From contig NZ_JBEZFP010000244.1 of assembly GCF_040649515.1 (NCBI RefSeq), positions 1 to 5,515 of the forward strand: a stretch of DNA of 5,515 nucleotides, given 5' to 3'. Shown here piece after piece: positions 5,424 through 5,515 of the stretch. Within the stretch, counting starts at the first letter, position 1. Every line of letters begins with the position of its first letter. Made by a program: the position numbers and the translations under genes. Source of the stretch: Yinghuangia elevatio. Lineage in GTDB: Bacteria; Actinomycetota; Actinomycetes; Streptomycetales; Streptomycetaceae. The notes under the pieces were generated by a model. That model saw only the letters and a list, made by a program, of their open reading frames with translations, did no database searches and had not been told where the DNA came from.

Positions 5424-5515
5424 GGGGGGGGGGGGGGGCGCGGCGCCCCCCACCCCCCGGCCGCACACGGGGGCCGGGCGGACGCGGCCGCCCCCCCCCG
5501 CCCCCCGCGCCCCCG
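5424..5515. repeat. G and C homopolymer region at the right end
   Basis: Fifteen G (5424-5438) run into CGCGGCG followed by C tracts. GGGGGGCGC (5433-5441) and GCGCCCCCC (5443-5451) form a near-continuous palindrome, and more C runs follow at 5453-5458 and 5490-5514. The sequence could fold into very stable hairpins or G-quadruplexes, but it lies at the window edge and mirrors the C tracts at the left end, so a sequencing or assembly artefact is a serious possibility. Confidence 0.85.

Noticed and set aside
5023..5466. Minus-strand open frame of 147 codons
   Set aside because: Much of it is the 15-bp minisatellite and homopolymer sequence. Third-position G/C is low near its 3' end, and nothing resembles a known domain.

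Overview
The window reads as chromosomal DNA of a high-GC actinobacterium, most likely Streptomyces or a close relative. The evidence is the very high G+C, the strong G/C bias at third codon positions, and the gene set itself: leuD, leuC and a divergent ndgR in the arrangement I remember from Streptomyces genomes. No mobile element, phage gene, CRISPR array, rRNA or tRNA was found.

Layout from left to right. Bases 1-192 lie downstream of leuD and carry extreme C homopolymers. leuD (193-819) and leuC (825-2246) are on the minus strand and form a two-gene operon, leuC then leuD, separated by 5 nt; together they encode both subunits of isopropylmalate isomerase for leucine synthesis. A 162-nt divergent regulatory region (2247-2408) separates leuC from ndgR (2409-3134, plus strand), an IclR-family regulator that in Streptomyces controls leuCD and other amino-acid genes. 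The promoter geometry suggests that ndgR mRNA is leaderless and that a 19-nt inverted repeat between its -35 and -10 is an autoregulatory operator.

A GC-rich hairpin terminator follows ndgR (3144-3180). After it come a 15-bp tandem duplication and two tandem 64-bp repeats, each able to fold into a long hairpin, which fill the gap to a convergent minus-strand gene (3431-4009). That gene encodes a small two-helix membrane protein with a PH-like soluble part. A 357-nt non-coding stretch with another hairpin terminator separates it from a further minus-strand gene (4367-4882). This last gene encodes a Pro/Ala-rich, disordered protein that resembles the C-terminal tail of Streptomyces conservon (CvnA-type) sensor kinases but has no kinase domain.

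Bases 4883-5515 hold no gene I can defend. They contain a 15-bp minisatellite and end in long G and C tracts. Homopolymers near both ends suggest this may be a whole small contig whose ends collapsed in low-complexity sequence.

Functionally, leuC, leuD and ndgR form one metabolic and regulatory unit. The two genes on the right are conserved-hypothetical types with no visible link to leucine metabolism.
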